Shown: one piece after another, positions 35,210-44,337 of the stretch | Layout of the letters: each line of letters begins with the position of its first letter | Position numbering within the stretch: the stretch's first letter is position 1 | Assembly: GCF_003390335.1 (NCBI RefSeq) | Contig: NZ_QUOU01000001.1 | Location: 2,480,001 to 2,544,000, forward strand | Reading direction: 5' to 3' | Length of the DNA stretch: 64,000 bases | Source of the DNA: Thalassotalea euphylliae | Lineage (GTDB): Bacteria > Pseudomonadota > Gammaproteobacteria > Enterobacterales > Alteromonadaceae | Made by a program: the position numbers and the translations under genes | The notes under the pieces: model-generated | Told to the model about the DNA's origin: nothing | Database searches by the model: none | Seen by the model: only the letters and a program-made list of their open reading frames with translations

Positions 35210-35755
35210 TTGAGAAATCCATTTTCAGATACAGGAATTGATATAACACCAATAGAATTCGAAATAGCCACAAAAAAGTGGTTAGAGTCTTCAGGAAGTG
35301 AATTAAAAAATATTGAAGTAAAACATGATGTTGATTTAGAAGCTCATGATGGTACTTATCAAATAGATGTATTAGCTACATTTGAAGCTTTTGGGGCTGA
35401 ATTTAAAGTAATTGTTGAATGTAAAAAGCACAAGAATGCTATCCCTAGAAGTTTGGTTCAAATATTACACGATAGAGTTCGTTCTCTTGGTGCTCAAAAA
35501 GGTATTCTTTTTGCCACGACAGGATTTCAATCTGGTGCTATAAAATATGCAACTGAACATGGAATTGCCCTTGTATCTATTGTAAACGGGGATGCTAATT
35601 ACGAAACAAGATCAGCCTATCCTGCACCTAAGCCAAGCTGGATTGAATTTCCTGAGTTTATGGGATGGAGCTACCAAGAAAATGATAATGGTAATTTTTC
35701 TGCAAAAGCGGTTCAGTTTGATGAAAGCTTTCTGTCATTTGTAAAAGAACCCTAA
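35210..35755 (+). CDS. Cassette 21: Mrr-like restriction endonuclease-fold protein
   Basis: 181 aa from a TTG start with GGAG 8 nt upstream. The core fits the Mrr_cat/PD-(D/E)xK fold: YQIDVLATFEAFG holds the Asp, KVIVECKKHKN the E-x-K, and GAQKGILFATTGFQSGAIKYA is the typical Mrr C-terminal core. There is no separate DNA-binding domain, so it is shorter than E. coli Mrr. Family members cleave modified or foreign DNA; a defence role is plausible but inferred. The stop overlaps attC 21. Confidence 0.82.
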   Translation: MRNPFSDTGIDITPIEFEIATKKWLESSGSELKNIEVKHDVDLEAHDGTYQIDVLATFEAFGAEFKVIVECKKHKNAIPRSLVQILHDRVRSLGAQKGILFATTGFQSGAIKYATEHGIALVSIVNGDANYETRSAYPAPKPSWIEFPEFMGWSYQENDNGNFSAKAVQFDESFLSFVKEP

Positions 35756-35849
35756 CAAGAAAATTAAATCGGACTAAAAACGCTTGGCTTGGTTCGTTTC
35801 ACTCACAAGTATAGCCAAGCAATTTTAGCCGTTTATTTAAGCGTTAGGT
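35750..35849 (+). other. attC 21
   Basis: R'' CCCTAAC, R' GTTAGGT. Confidence 0.9.
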
Positions 35850-36175
35850 TTGCAAATCAATCTCAGAGAAAGGAGTCATAATGAGATTAATAATTTTTTT
35901 GTCATTCATATTTACATTTAGTGTCCAATCTATGGAGTTTTTGAAACTAGGTGGGACTTTTTCTATGCATGGTGAAATTAAAAAAGGTGATGCAGCTAAG
36001 TTTCTTTTAGAGTTCACTTCATGGGAGGTAGCGCCTACTATTTTCTTTATTTCATCGAGAGGCGGTAACTTAGACGAAGCTATCCATATCGGTGAAATAA
36101 TAAGGGCAAGTCAAATACCTGTGCATTCAGGCGAAGAATGTTTCAGTGCTTGCGTATTTATACCAATTGAAATAA

Positions 36176-36688
36176 TTATCTGACCACCTTGATCCAATCG
36201 CGAGTACAGAGTTTTTTCACCCTATCAATATCCGAAATGAATGTATTCCAGGCCACTGAGACTTGTTCTACTATTTCATCAAACCCGCTGAATACACGAT
36301 TAGATAAACAGTGCTGGCGTAACCATTGCCACACTTGCTCAATTGGGTTTAGCTCTGGTGAATAGGGTGGCAACTTGATTAGCGTAAGATTAGAAAATGG
36401 ACTAGCTGTATCCATTGTATGCCACCCCGCACCATCAATGATAACCACCGCATGTCTACCCTGAGGTGTAGCTTTGGATATTTGAGACAAGTGCTCTGTC
36501 ATCATCGCTTTATTGACGAGCGGCGTAATTAGCGCTTCGGTTTGGCCTGTCGAAGGGCAAACAGCACCAAATAAATAGCCGTAGTCAAACTGCTGTTGTT
36601 TAACCGCCCGTGGACGACTTCCTTTTTTCGCCCACGTTCTTGTTACTTGATTTTGCTGGCCAAAACGAGCCTCATCTTGGAACCACAC
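36176..36688 (-). CDS. IS630 transposase, catalytic part (orfB)
   Basis: 170 aa from the first ATG, but the frame is open about 20 codons further upstream (LETILNTPWHVQPEDVDVWF). WFQDEARFGQ, VVIIDGAGWH and LPPYSPELNPIEQVW are the DDE residues of the IS630/Tc1 group (D, D, E). It is linked to orfA by a +1 shift at about 36750, near TTTTTAAAAAC. Confidence 0.9.
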   Translation of the reverse strand: MWFQDEARFGQQNQVTRTWAKKGSRPRAVKQQQFDYGYLFGAVCPSTGQTEALITPLVNKAMMTEHLSQISKATPQGRHAVVIIDGAGWHTMDTASPFSNLTLIKLPPYSPELNPIEQVWQWLRQHCLSNRVFSGFDEIVEQVSVAWNTFISDIDRVKKLCTRDWIKVVR

Positions 36689-36722
36689 ATCAACGTCTTC
36701 GGGCTGGACATGCCATGGGGTG

Positions 36723-37205
36723 TTAAGGATCGTTTCCAGTCGGAAGGTTTTTAAAAACCGCTTGGGCTTGTTCGGATTGCTTAGGATGCTTGGAGCGGCT
36801 CGTTATCCAACTAAAGCCGAGCGCATGGAGCAGGTGATAGATATTGCGTAGTGAATAAGTCACATCAAATTCTTGAGCAATGAACTGTTGAATATCTTCC
36901 CCAATCAGTCTACCGCCACTGTTTTTTTCTGCATGGGACAACACAAATGCTGACAGCTGATTCAGTTGCGCTTGTGAGAGTTTGGAGGGTCTCCCCTTGT
37001 TTACTTTGGATTGCAGCCCTTTAAGCCCTGCCGATAGGTAGCTGTTAACCCATTTATTAACGCTGCCTCGAGCAACACCGAGTAATTGAGCTATTTGCGC
37101 TCTATTTTGACCAAGTGAAAAGTGATAAATGGCGAGCAACCTCATTCGGACTCTCGCGTTACTTTCTTGTTGGGCGAGCTTTTTTAATTCTGTTGGGTGA
37201 TGCAT
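36723..37205 (-). CDS. IS630 transposase, DNA-binding part (orfA)
   Basis: 160 aa with two helix-turn-helix segments (RAQIAQLLGVARGSVNKWV; DVTYSLRNIYHLLHALGFSW), the usual paired HTH of IS630. The end of the frame overlaps the upstream extension of orfB in another phase, suggesting programmed frameshifting or an inactivating indel. Confidence 0.88.
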   Translation of the reverse strand: MHHPTELKKLAQQESNARVRMRLLAIYHFSLGQNRAQIAQLLGVARGSVNKWVNSYLSAGLKGLQSKVNKGRPSKLSQAQLNQLSAFVLSHAEKNSGGRLIGEDIQQFIAQEFDVTYSLRNIYHLLHALGFSWITSRSKHPKQSEQAQAVFKNLPTGNDP

Positions 37206-37645
37206 GCTGATCTACTGGTTGAAAAGTCATGGCTATTAGATCACATGTTTATTTCAATTGGTATTATTCTCTCCGCTGGCGTAGAAAGAGACATTGGTGG
37301 CGTTATTGGACTTCACAGACCGTATTTTGATAAATCATATTTTGCTAACTTGTCATCTCTGGAAGCAAAAAAGAGGTATGATGCATTAAGAGAATCTAGT
37401 GAAGATTACTTGAAAAAAATGGGAGTAAAACAAACTCTTATTGAAAGGATGTTTGAAACTGATTCTACTAATGTTGATATATTAAACATGTCTGAGGCGA
37501 AAATGGAATTTTATTCTCGTGTTCCTTTTTACGAAGAGTGGCTTTCTGCCAAGTGTGGAAAATTCACAGAGGAACAAAAAAGAGTTTTAAAGTCTTTAGG
37601 TGCTTTAAGGGCTGCGGCAGCAACAATTGCTTGGGCTAAAAATAA

Positions 37646-38937
37646 GGTTCTTCGCATATTAGCGGGACTAGAAATGAAAACGGTAGTAAAGGTAATGTTT
37701 AGTTCGCCAAAACAAAAACAACACCCAAACTACCGTTTCTATGTCAGAGCTTACTTTTCTTGCCCAGTTTTGGGAAGGGTTTCATGTCACAAATATTGAA
37801 ACCAATCCTACATCCATTCACTTCACGTTAGAGCCTAACAGCTCAGGTCGATGCCGTTGTGGTCAATTAACTAACAGTATTCACGATTCGTCTTGGCGTA
37901 ATATCCAAGATGCTACGATGCTGGGTCGTAAGGTGAGCTTAGCTGTTAAGACACGGCGAATTGTCTGCCCAAACTGCGGTGTTGTTACGGAATCAATTCG
38001 TTGGCTAGAGCCATTCGCCCGGATAACCAAACGACTTCAAAGTTACGTCGAAGGGTTATTGCCAATCCTACCTATCAAGCATATCTCAGAGGTGACAGGA
38101 CTTCATTGGCATACCATCAAACAAATTGATAAAGCGCGGCTTGCACAACAAGTTAAAGCGCCGAATTGGTCGCGCGTAAAACGCTTAGTCATGGACGAAT
38201 TTGCCCTGTTTAAAGGTCATCGATACGCCACAGTCATCGCAGACGCGGACACTTACCAAGTGCTCTGGATTGGCGTTGGTAGAGCAAGGCAGCATATTCG
38301 CCCGTTCTTTGAGTCACTTGGTGAGCATTGCCAGCAAATTGAAGCTGTTGCAATGGACATGAACACGGCCTTCGACTTGGAAGTTAAGCAACACTGCCCA
38401 CAGGCTCGCATCGTTTACGACCTTTTTCATGTCGTGGCTAAATACGGTCGCGAGGTTGTTGATCGCGTTCGCGTTGACCAAGCCAACCAGCTCAAGCATG
38501 ACAAGCAGGCCAGGCGTTGGGTTAAACGCTCTCGTTGGGTTTTACTTAAGAACCGAGATAACTTAAATACTCATCAGCAAGGATACCTAGATGAACTGCT
38601 CAGCATGAACCGAGACTTAATGGTGGTGTATCTATTAGGTGAGCAACTCAAAGAACTTTGGTATTGCGAGGATGAAGAGCAAGCCAAAAATCTCTGGCAA
38701 TGCTGGTGGCAACAAGTCATTGAAAGTGGCATTAAACCATTGATTGCCTTTGCTCAAAGGCTCAAACCATACCTGCATGGCATCACTTCTTCAGCAATCT
38801 ATCGGATGAACACATGTACCTTGGAAGGCATGAACAATAAAATCAAACTGATTAAGCGAATGGCGTATGGATACCGAGATATAGAATATTTCTTTTTAAA
38901 GATAAAAGCAGCTTTCCCCGGAAAGCCGCGATGAACC
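37646..38937 (+). mobile_element. ISL3-family insertion sequence, copy 1
   Basis: 1292 bp, ends GGTTCTTCGC and GCGATGAACC, with the 8-bp duplication aaaaataa at 37638-37645 and 38938-38945. Inserted in the ClpP-like cassette gene. An identical-length copy in the opposite orientation is at 57478-58769. Confidence 0.93.
37741..38934 (+). CDS. ISL3 transposase, copy 1
   Basis: 397 aa. N-terminal zinc ribbon (CRCGQL, then CPNCGVV), HTH around ISEVTGLHWHTIKQID, and a DDE_Tnp_ISL3 core with VMDEFALFKGHRYAT and AVAMDMNTAF, closing with NTCTLEGMNNKIKLIKR. This is the standard ISL3 length. The protein is identical to the copy at 57481. Confidence 0.95.
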   Translation: MSELTFLAQFWEGFHVTNIETNPTSIHFTLEPNSSGRCRCGQLTNSIHDSSWRNIQDATMLGRKVSLAVKTRRIVCPNCGVVTESIRWLEPFARITKRLQSYVEGLLPILPIKHISEVTGLHWHTIKQIDKARLAQQVKAPNWSRVKRLVMDEFALFKGHRYATVIADADTYQVLWIGVGRARQHIRPFFESLGEHCQQIEAVAMDMNTAFDLEVKQHCPQARIVYDLFHVVAKYGREVVDRVRVDQANQLKHDKQARRWVKRSRWVLLKNRDNLNTHQQGYLDELLSMNRDLMVVYLLGEQLKELWYCEDEEQAKNLWQCWWQQVIESGIKPLIAFAQRLKPYLHGITSSAIYRMNTCTLEGMNNKIKLIKRMAYGYRDIEYFFLKIKAAFPGKPR

Positions 38938-39161
38938 AAAAATAAGGGTATCCCTAAAGCTGAAAATTTCGGAAGTAACCTAACGGAGTTGGCTCAAAAA
39001 GCAGAATTAGCATTACAATTAGAGCAATCTGGAATGCTTCAACCATATATTGATTTATCAAATATTCGTGTTAAATGTGAAGAAAAGGCAGCAAATGAGC
39101 ATGTCTTAAATTTTCATTACTCTTTCAAAGAGTATTTAAAAAATAACAAAGCCCAGTATTA

Positions 39162-39263
39162 ACCTAACAAGAAAATTAAATCGGACTAAAAACGCTTGGC
39201 TTTAGTTCGCTTCGCTCACAAAGTATAGCCAAGCATTTTTATCCGTTTATTTAAGCGTTAGAG
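39162..39263 (+). other. attC 22
   Basis: R'' ACCTAAC, R' GTTAGAG. Confidence 0.9.
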
Positions 39264-39268
39264 GTACT

Positions 39269-39658
39269 ATGAACAATTCCCCAAACATGGATGAAAGCGA
39301 GATGATTTTGTTACAGTTAGTTGGAAAATTAACTAAGCAAGACCCCAAAACTATTTTAAAAAATATAGGGATTATTGGTGCAGAAAATTTATTGACGCAA
39401 TATGTAAATGAAGCGAGTCAAAAAGGTCAACTTGTTCACATCAGAAATTGTATTGCAGACACGTGTAAAGAGTATGGAGAATTAAAGTACTCCTACCAAT
39501 TAACCGAGCTTTCAGAGTTGAAAGTAAAACTAGCAAATATGGAATCACTAGCAACACCCACAAAAGATGAAAAATCATATAAAGCGTTAACACATGGGCT
39601 AACATTGGTGGCTGGTTTATTTTTGGGGCTTGTTTTAGCTTTAGGGCTAAAATATTAA
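39269..39658 (+). CDS. Cassette 23: small tail-anchored helical protein
   Basis: 129 aa. Mostly helical, charged N-terminal part; a single C-terminal membrane helix (LTHGLTLVAGLFLGLVLALG, about residues 106-127). No known domain is recognised. It is the only gene in its cassette, with the start 12 bp after the R' box. Confidence 0.65.
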   Translation: MNNSPNMDESEMILLQLVGKLTKQDPKTILKNIGIIGAENLLTQYVNEASQKGQLVHIRNCIADTCKEYGELKYSYQLTELSELKVKLANMESLATPTKDEKSYKALTHGLTLVAGLFLGLVLALGLKY

Positions 39659-39662
39659 GTAC

Positions 39663-39763
39663 CTCTAACAAGAAAATTAAAGCGGACTAAAAACGCTTGT
39701 CTTGGTTCGTTTCACTCACAAGTATAGCCAAGCATTTTTAGCCGTTTATTTTAAGCGTTAGCT
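39663..39763 (+). other. attC 23
   Basis: R'' CTCTAAC, R' GTTAGCT. Confidence 0.87.
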
Positions 39764-39796
39764 TTAAAAAATACAGTCATAATTAAGGAGAATGAC

Positions 39797-40111
39797 ATGG
39801 AAAAAGAAGTAGTAAGAGATGCAATTAATGCTTTTTATAAGGGAGCAGGAGTAAACAAAAAGTTTACGGGGTCAGTAAATGATAAAGTTGCAAATATATT
39901 TGGAAAAATGTTGATAGAAACTAGGAAGTGTTCTAATGCACTAGCTTGGGTACCAACACCACCAGGGGGCAGAGCTACCATAACATGGTTTGCTACGAAT
40001 TTTGGGCGTGCAATGTTAGATAGATTTCGGGATAGCGTATCTTTAACATGTGCGAGGCAAGTAATTCATGTTTGGTCTCGAGAATTAGATAGAGCGTCTA
40101 TACTAGGGTAG
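39797..40111 (+). CDS. Cassette 24, gene 1: ~100-residue protein paralogous to 55619
   Basis: 104 aa with AAGGAGAATGAC upstream. The first half (AINAFYKGAGVNKKFTG, KMLIETRKCSNAL) aligns with the small protein at 55619 (LIAAFYGDKFNSGTP, TMVRETGNCNKSI); both have two conserved cysteines and a basic C-terminus. There is no signal peptide. The next gene, 4 bp later, encodes an exported protein. The same small-plus-exported arrangement in two cassettes suggests effector-immunity pairs, an inference only. Confidence 0.68.
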   Translation: MEKEVVRDAINAFYKGAGVNKKFTGSVNDKVANIFGKMLIETRKCSNALAWVPTPPGGRATITWFATNFGRAMLDRFRDSVSLTCARQVIHVWSRELDRASILG

Positions 40112-40115
40112 CAAT

Positions 40116-40715
40116 ATGAAACTTTATTCTTTATTTATATTTTGTTTGTTGGCCTTAAATGTAAAAGCCATCGAAGTCGCTCAAAAGCCGTGGCCTGAAA
40201 TATCCGAATGTAATAATTGTATTGGAATAAGCATATCTAATATAGATGACATTCTATTTAACTTCCCTAAAAGCAAGCTCAAAGAAGTTTTATTGCTCAA
40301 TGTAGATGGAATTGGCACCTACTTTAAAAGTAAAGACGAGTGGTTTGCAAAAAATAATGAGATCATTTTTTCAGTGTTAAATGAGTCTAAAACAACGGGA
40401 GGGTTAAATGAAAATGGTTATTATCAAAAATTGAATGTCAGTGACATAACTAGCTTTTTTGATGAAATTCATACTCCTACTCAATCGTCGAAAGCAGTTA
40501 AGGTTGCTAGGCAAATTATGGGGTTGAACGACGCATCTGCATTTGTTAAGTATCAAGGTACGAAAATGAATGCATACTGGGTAAAAAGCTATGATATGAA
40601 TAACCAACTACTATACATAGTGCCAGCTAATCACAATCATGTTATTCAACTTTCTGGGGCTTTTAAAGAAGAGCATATCAATCGTTTGTTGTCGTCATTT
40701 AAAGCTAACAAATAA
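40116..40715 (+). CDS. Cassette 24, gene 2: exported ~200-residue protein
   Basis: 199 aa with a signal peptide (FIFCLLALNVKAIE). The mature part contains ECNNCIG and no recognised catalytic motif. Encoded directly behind the 104-aa gene in one cassette. A periplasmic immunity or chaperone role is possible from context. The final codons overlap attC 24. Confidence 0.65.
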   Translation: MKLYSLFIFCLLALNVKAIEVAQKPWPEISECNNCIGISISNIDDILFNFPKSKLKEVLLLNVDGIGTYFKSKDEWFAKNNEIIFSVLNESKTTGGLNENGYYQKLNVSDITSFFDEIHTPTQSSKAVKVARQIMGLNDASAFVKYQGTKMNAYWVKSYDMNNQLLYIVPANHNHVIQLSGAFKEEHINRLLSSFKANK

Positions 40716-40783
40716 ATTATGCTCGCACAGTAAACTGTGCTGGGACGCCAACAAGTTGGCGCCCCATATTTAAGCCGTTATAT
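40703..40783 (+). other. attC 24
   Basis: A shorter site (81 bp), R'' AGCTAAC and R' GTTATAT, with the stem GCCAAC/GTTGGC-type. Confidence 0.82.
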
Positions 40784-41193
40784 CCATGGAAACATCTGAA
40801 GATTTTTATATTAAATTCATATTTAGTGCAGCAGTAAATGTTGGCATTATTGCTTTTGTATTGTTTGCTATTTTCGACTTTAGAAAACGGTTATGGGCAA
40901 AAACCGATGCCTTAATAACTAAATCCGAAGTTAGAACCTATAAAGACAGCGATGATTCGGACACCTTTGAACCAGATATTGAATATGAATACGTTTTTAA
41001 TGGTAAAAAATACAAATCAAATACCATAGGCTTTGGAATATCAGGGACAGGTACGCGAAAGCCAGCTGAAGAGTTATTAGGTGAGTTTGCCCTCAATTGG
41101 AAAGTTCGCGTGTTTGTAAATCCGAAGGACCCTTCTCAATCCACATTAAAGCCGGGGCTTGGCTATCATCATTTGGGGGCAATGGGCTTTTTG

Positions 41194-42502
41194 GACCCTG
41201 TAACACATTTTGTGTAACTGCCAGTTTTAAATAACATCTTTTAATCGGTCTTCGAATTCGATCATAAATCGATTTAAGGCCGATTTCCAATTTCTTATCG
41301 GCATCGTCCATTTTTTAGATGCCTGCTCAATAGCTAAGTAAACCACCTTTTTCGCCGAATCGTCATGTGGGAACAGCTTACGTTTCTTAATGGCTTTACG
41401 TATAACTGAGTTCAGCGATTCAATAGCGTTGGTGGTGTAAATAGCTTTTCTGATATCTTCAGGGTAATTGAAGATGGTACTAACGTTTTGCCAGTTATTT
41501 CGCCATGAGCGAGAGATATTGGGATATTTACTGTCCCAGCGTTGCTCAAACTGCTCTAAGGCCATTAAGGCTTCATCTTCAGTTACCGATTGGTATATGC
41601 GCTTTAAATCAGCCGTGATGGCTTTGTAGTCTTTCCACGGCACAAACTTCAATGAATTACGCACCATATGAACAATACAAAGCTGAATTTGTGTGTCAGG
41701 ATAAACGGTATTAATTGCATCAGGGAAACCTTTAAGGCCATCGACACAGGCGATAAGGATATCTTTGACGCCACGGTTTTGAAGCTCCGTTAATACGTTA
41801 AGCCAGAACTTCGCGCCTTCGTTTTCTGATATCCACATACCTAGAAGTTCTTTATGGCCTTCGATATTCACGCCTAAGGCTAAGTAAATGGCTTTGTTGA
41901 TGACTTGCTTATCTTGGCGTATTTTTACAACCAAGCAGTCGAGATAGACGATTGGGTAAACAGCATCAAGCGGCCTGGCTTGCCACTCGACGACTTGAGC
42001 GATAACCGCATCAGTCACACGAGAAATCAGTGTTGGTGAAACATCTGCATCGTACATTTCCTTGAATGTGGACACGATTTCACGAGTCGTCATGCCTTTG
42101 GAATACAGATATAAAATCTTGTCATCCATTGACGTAAAGCGGGTTTGATTCTTTTTAACCAGTTGAGGCTCAAAACTAGAATCTCTATCACGAGGTGTAT
42201 CTAAATCAATCTCGCCATCTTCTGTTCGTATAGTTTTGGGCGAATAGCCATTGCGTGAATTATCGTTGATGGATTGCTCATGACGAACATAACCAAGGTG
42301 TTCATCCAGCTCCGCATTAAGCGCAGCTTCAACCGTTACCTTGGTAAGCATTTTACGAAAGTTCGTTAAATCTGCTTCCGTTTTGATGGATTTAGCCGCT
42401 TGCTTGGCAAAGACTTCAAGTTCTTTCTTGTTCATAACTACCTATCCTAAACCCTATATGGGTATTAATAATAGGCAGTTACACAGATTTAGTTACAGAG
42501 TC
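41194..42502 (-). mobile_element. IS256-family insertion sequence, type 1
   Basis: 1309 bp; ends GACCCTGTAACAC and GTTACAGAGTC in inverted orientation; 8-bp duplication gctttttg at 41186-41193 and 42503-42510. Confidence 0.92.
41227..42435 (-). CDS. IS256 (mutator-type) transposase, type 1
   Basis: 402 aa. The Mutator/IS256 core is visible: VYPIVYLDCLVVKIRQ (first Asp), ILIACVDGLKGFPDAI (second Asp) and AIYTTNAIESLNSVIRK (Glu and C-terminal signature). ELDEHLGYVRHE near the N-terminus is typical. Intact. Confidence 0.95.
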   Translation of the reverse strand: MNKKELEVFAKQAAKSIKTEADLTNFRKMLTKVTVEAALNAELDEHLGYVRHEQSINDNSRNGYSPKTIRTEDGEIDLDTPRDRDSSFEPQLVKKNQTRFTSMDDKILYLYSKGMTTREIVSTFKEMYDADVSPTLISRVTDAVIAQVVEWQARPLDAVYPIVYLDCLVVKIRQDKQVINKAIYLALGVNIEGHKELLGMWISENEGAKFWLNVLTELQNRGVKDILIACVDGLKGFPDAINTVYPDTQIQLCIVHMVRNSLKFVPWKDYKAITADLKRIYQSVTEDEALMALEQFEQRWDSKYPNISRSWRNNWQNVSTIFNYPEDIRKAIYTTNAIESLNSVIRKAIKKRKLFPHDDSAKKVVYLAIEQASKKWTMPIRNWKSALNRFMIEFEDRLKDVI

Positions 42503-42570
42503 GCTTTTTGCTATTTGGTTTTTATTTTTGGGTTCCTATCGGGTGGTTTTTTTGGAGGGCAATTGGTTGG

Positions 42571-42681
42571 ATATAACAAGGCGCTTAACACGTGTAGCAC
42601 TGCGTGCCACACTGGGACAGTAACGCAGCGGCGCTTCCCGATTATGCCGCTACGTCACTGCCCGTTAGCTTAGCGTTATGT
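42571..42681 (+). other. attC 25
   Basis: R'' ATATAAC, R' GTTATGT. A divergent site of 111 bp with another GTTAGCT at 42664. Confidence 0.75.
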
Positions 42682-42697
42682 ATTACAGGGAGCCTTG

Positions 42698-43039
42698 GTG
42701 AACATTCTAATATCATTTGTTCTTGGAGTATTAGTTACCTTTGGATATTTTGTTGTAGAGTCTACTCTGGATTGTCCAACGGGCGGCATTTCACTCCATG
42801 TCAATAATGATACTCAACTAGGAATTGACACTGTTATATTTGAGACGTCCAAAGGCAATGTTTATAGTTGTAAACTAAATCCAAGGCATTGCGCTCTAAC
42901 AATGGTTGCTACTGGCGATGTATCTATAAAGATTAAAGCTGTCTTGTATGATGACGATGAGCTAATCGGTAATATTGGGTATGCCGATTCTTGCTCAACC
43001 CACACAATGAAAATTAGTTCGTTTGTAAGTAAAACATAA
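42698..43039 (+). CDS. Cassette 26: signal-anchored extracytoplasmic protein
   Basis: 113 aa from GTG 42698; TTG 42695 is the alternative. CAGGGAG lies just upstream. An N-terminal hydrophobic anchor (ILISFVLGVLVTFGYFVV) is followed by a beta-rich domain with four cysteines (DCPTGG, YSCKL, RHCALT, DSCSTH), probably forming disulfides in the periplasm. The family is not recognised. Confidence 0.65.
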   Translation: MNILISFVLGVLVTFGYFVVESTLDCPTGGISLHVNNDTQLGIDTVIFETSKGNVYSCKLNPRHCALTMVATGDVSIKIKAVLYDDDELIGNIGYADSCSTHTMKISSFVSKT

Positions 43040-43131
43040 CAAGCAAATGAACTGGGACTTAAAACTGCGGGCTCTTTTCGCTTCGCTCAAGTTTAGCCCA
43101 CAATTTTAAGCCCGTTATTTGGGCGTTAACT
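43034..43131 (+). other. attC 26
   Basis: R'' ACATAAC, R' GTTAACT. Confidence 0.87.
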
Positions 43132-43183
43132 TCTAAAACCAAATTATGCGTACTGATCTGAACCAGTAAAACTGGACACTGCA

Positions 43184-43999
43184 TTAAGCGACATTTAATT
43201 GTTCAAATCTTTCAGGACTTAAATAGCCCAAGGCACTATGCCTTCTTTTTTTGTTGTAATCAATTTCGATGTACTCAAATATGTGCTGGCGCATGGTTTC
43301 TCGGTTCATAATCGGCTCATATTGAACCGCTTCAACTTTCATTGAATGGAAGAAGCTTTCAACACAGGCATTGTCCCAGCAGTTGCCTTTTCGACTCATG
43401 CTTTGGATTAAACAGTTCTTTTTAATCAAATCACGATAAGCGTGTGAGCAATATTGGCTACCACGATCGCTATGCACAATGACATTCTTAGGTTTGCCTC
43501 TGCGCCATAAAGCCATTTGTAAAGCATCACAGACCAGCGTTGAGGTCATACGGGTACTCATCGACCAGCCAATCACTGAGCGGGAGTATAAGTCAATGAT
43601 AACGGCTAGATATAACCAGCCTTCGCTCGTCATTAGATAGGTGATATCACCCGCCCATTTCTGATTTGGCTTGTCGCTGGTAAAATTCTGTTCTAGTAAA
43701 TTCGGTGCAACAGGTAACGAATGTTTACTGTCTGTCGTGACTTTAAACTTACGCCCTGCTTTGGCAACAAGCCCTTGACGCTCCATGCTGTTGGCGATGG
43801 TTTTTATGTCATGTCTATGACCTTGTTCTTCAAGCTCAGCTTGGATGCGTCTAGCACCATCTCGCTCTTTACTGTCATCAAAAATGTGCCTGACTTTTTC
43901 ATCACGAACTTGCTGTGCCTGCTTTCGCTTGCTTGGCTGTTGACAAGCCTTCAACCATGAATAATACCCACTTGGCGAAACGGACAATGCACGAGTCAT
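43184..43999 (-). CDS. IS3 transposase orfB, type 1
   Basis: 271 aa integrase-core protein: WAGDITYLMTSEGWLYLAVI (first Asp), VIVHSDRGSQYCS (second Asp), DNACVESFFHSMKVE (Glu). Produced by frameshifting from orfA in IS3 elements; its own ATG is internal to that fusion. Confidence 0.94.
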   Translation of the reverse strand: MTRALSVSPSGYYSWLKACQQPSKRKQAQQVRDEKVRHIFDDSKERDGARRIQAELEEQGHRHDIKTIANSMERQGLVAKAGRKFKVTTDSKHSLPVAPNLLEQNFTSDKPNQKWAGDITYLMTSEGWLYLAVIIDLYSRSVIGWSMSTRMTSTLVCDALQMALWRRGKPKNVIVHSDRGSQYCSHAYRDLIKKNCLIQSMSRKGNCWDNACVESFFHSMKVEAVQYEPIMNRETMRQHIFEYIEIDYNKKRRHSALGYLSPERFEQLNVA

Positions 44000-44049
44000 T
44001 CTGACAATGGAGAATGAGCCGTGATTGTCTTTAATAAACTCAAATCTGG

Positions 44050-44337
44050 CTACTTTTGGTTTTTCGCGAAGTAGGTGGCCGCCTTTTTTAGTATTTCTAG
44101 CTCCTCGGCTTGTTCGGCTAATTGGCGTTTTAACTTCGCATTTTCTGTGGCTAAAGAACTTTCTCGTTCAGATGTGGATGCTTTTTTTTGTGCCGAACTT
44201 CTCCATGCGTAAAGTTGAGATTCATAAATGCTAAGTTCACGTGCAGCCTGTGCTACTCCAACTTTGGCTGCTAGCTTTAGAGCTTCTTCTTTGAATTCTA
44301 CTGAATAGGTTTTTCGGATTTTCTTTTGGGATGTCAT
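44050..44337 (-). CDS. IS3 transposase orfA, type 1
   Basis: 95 aa. HTH (VEFKEEALKLAAKVGVAQAA, SIYESQLYAWR) and a leucine zipper-like C-terminus (ENAKLKRQLAEQAEELEILKKA). It binds the IS ends and is encoded just upstream of orfB. Confidence 0.93.
   Translation of the reverse strand: MTSQKKIRKTYSVEFKEEALKLAAKVGVAQAARELSIYESQLYAWRSSAQKKASTSERESSLATENAKLKRQLAEQAEELEILKKAATYFAKNQK

Larger units (their letters stand above)
36161..37264 (-). mobile_element. IS630-family insertion sequence
   Basis: About 1.1 kb with ends TACCAATTGAAATAA and its inverted match. TA is found on both outer sides (36159-36160, 37265-37266). Choosing these bounds restores the host reading frame exactly. The transposase is in two overlapping frames on the minus strand. 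Confidence 0.85.
35881..39162 (+). pseudogene. Cassette 22: ClpP/SDH-like periplasmic protease gene split by IS630 and ISL3
   Basis: Three pieces, 35881-36160, 37267-37645 and 38946-39162, join in frame to 291 codons after removing both insertions and one copy of each target duplication. The rebuilt protein has a signal peptide, SSRGGNLDEAIHIGEIIR, then ECFSACVFILSAG with the likely nucleophile Ser, and GLHRPYF with a likely catalytic His, as in ClpP/crotonase-like (COG3904-type) periplasmic proteins. A helical C-terminal region follows. The gene is now inactive. The IS630 insertion is at TA (36159-36160) and the ISL3 insertion duplicates aaaaataa. Confidence 0.8.
40786..42576 (+). pseudogene. 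Cassette 25: DUF3592-like membrane protein split by IS256
   Basis: Pieces 40786-41193 and 42511-42576 rejoin in frame to 157 aa when the IS256 element and one copy of gctttttg are removed. The protein has an N-terminal membrane helix, EYEYVFNGKKYKS, VFVNPKDPSQSTLKPG (the DUF3592 signature) and a restored C-terminal membrane helix. Function of the family is unknown. The gene lost its last ~22 residues to the insertion. Confidence 0.82.
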
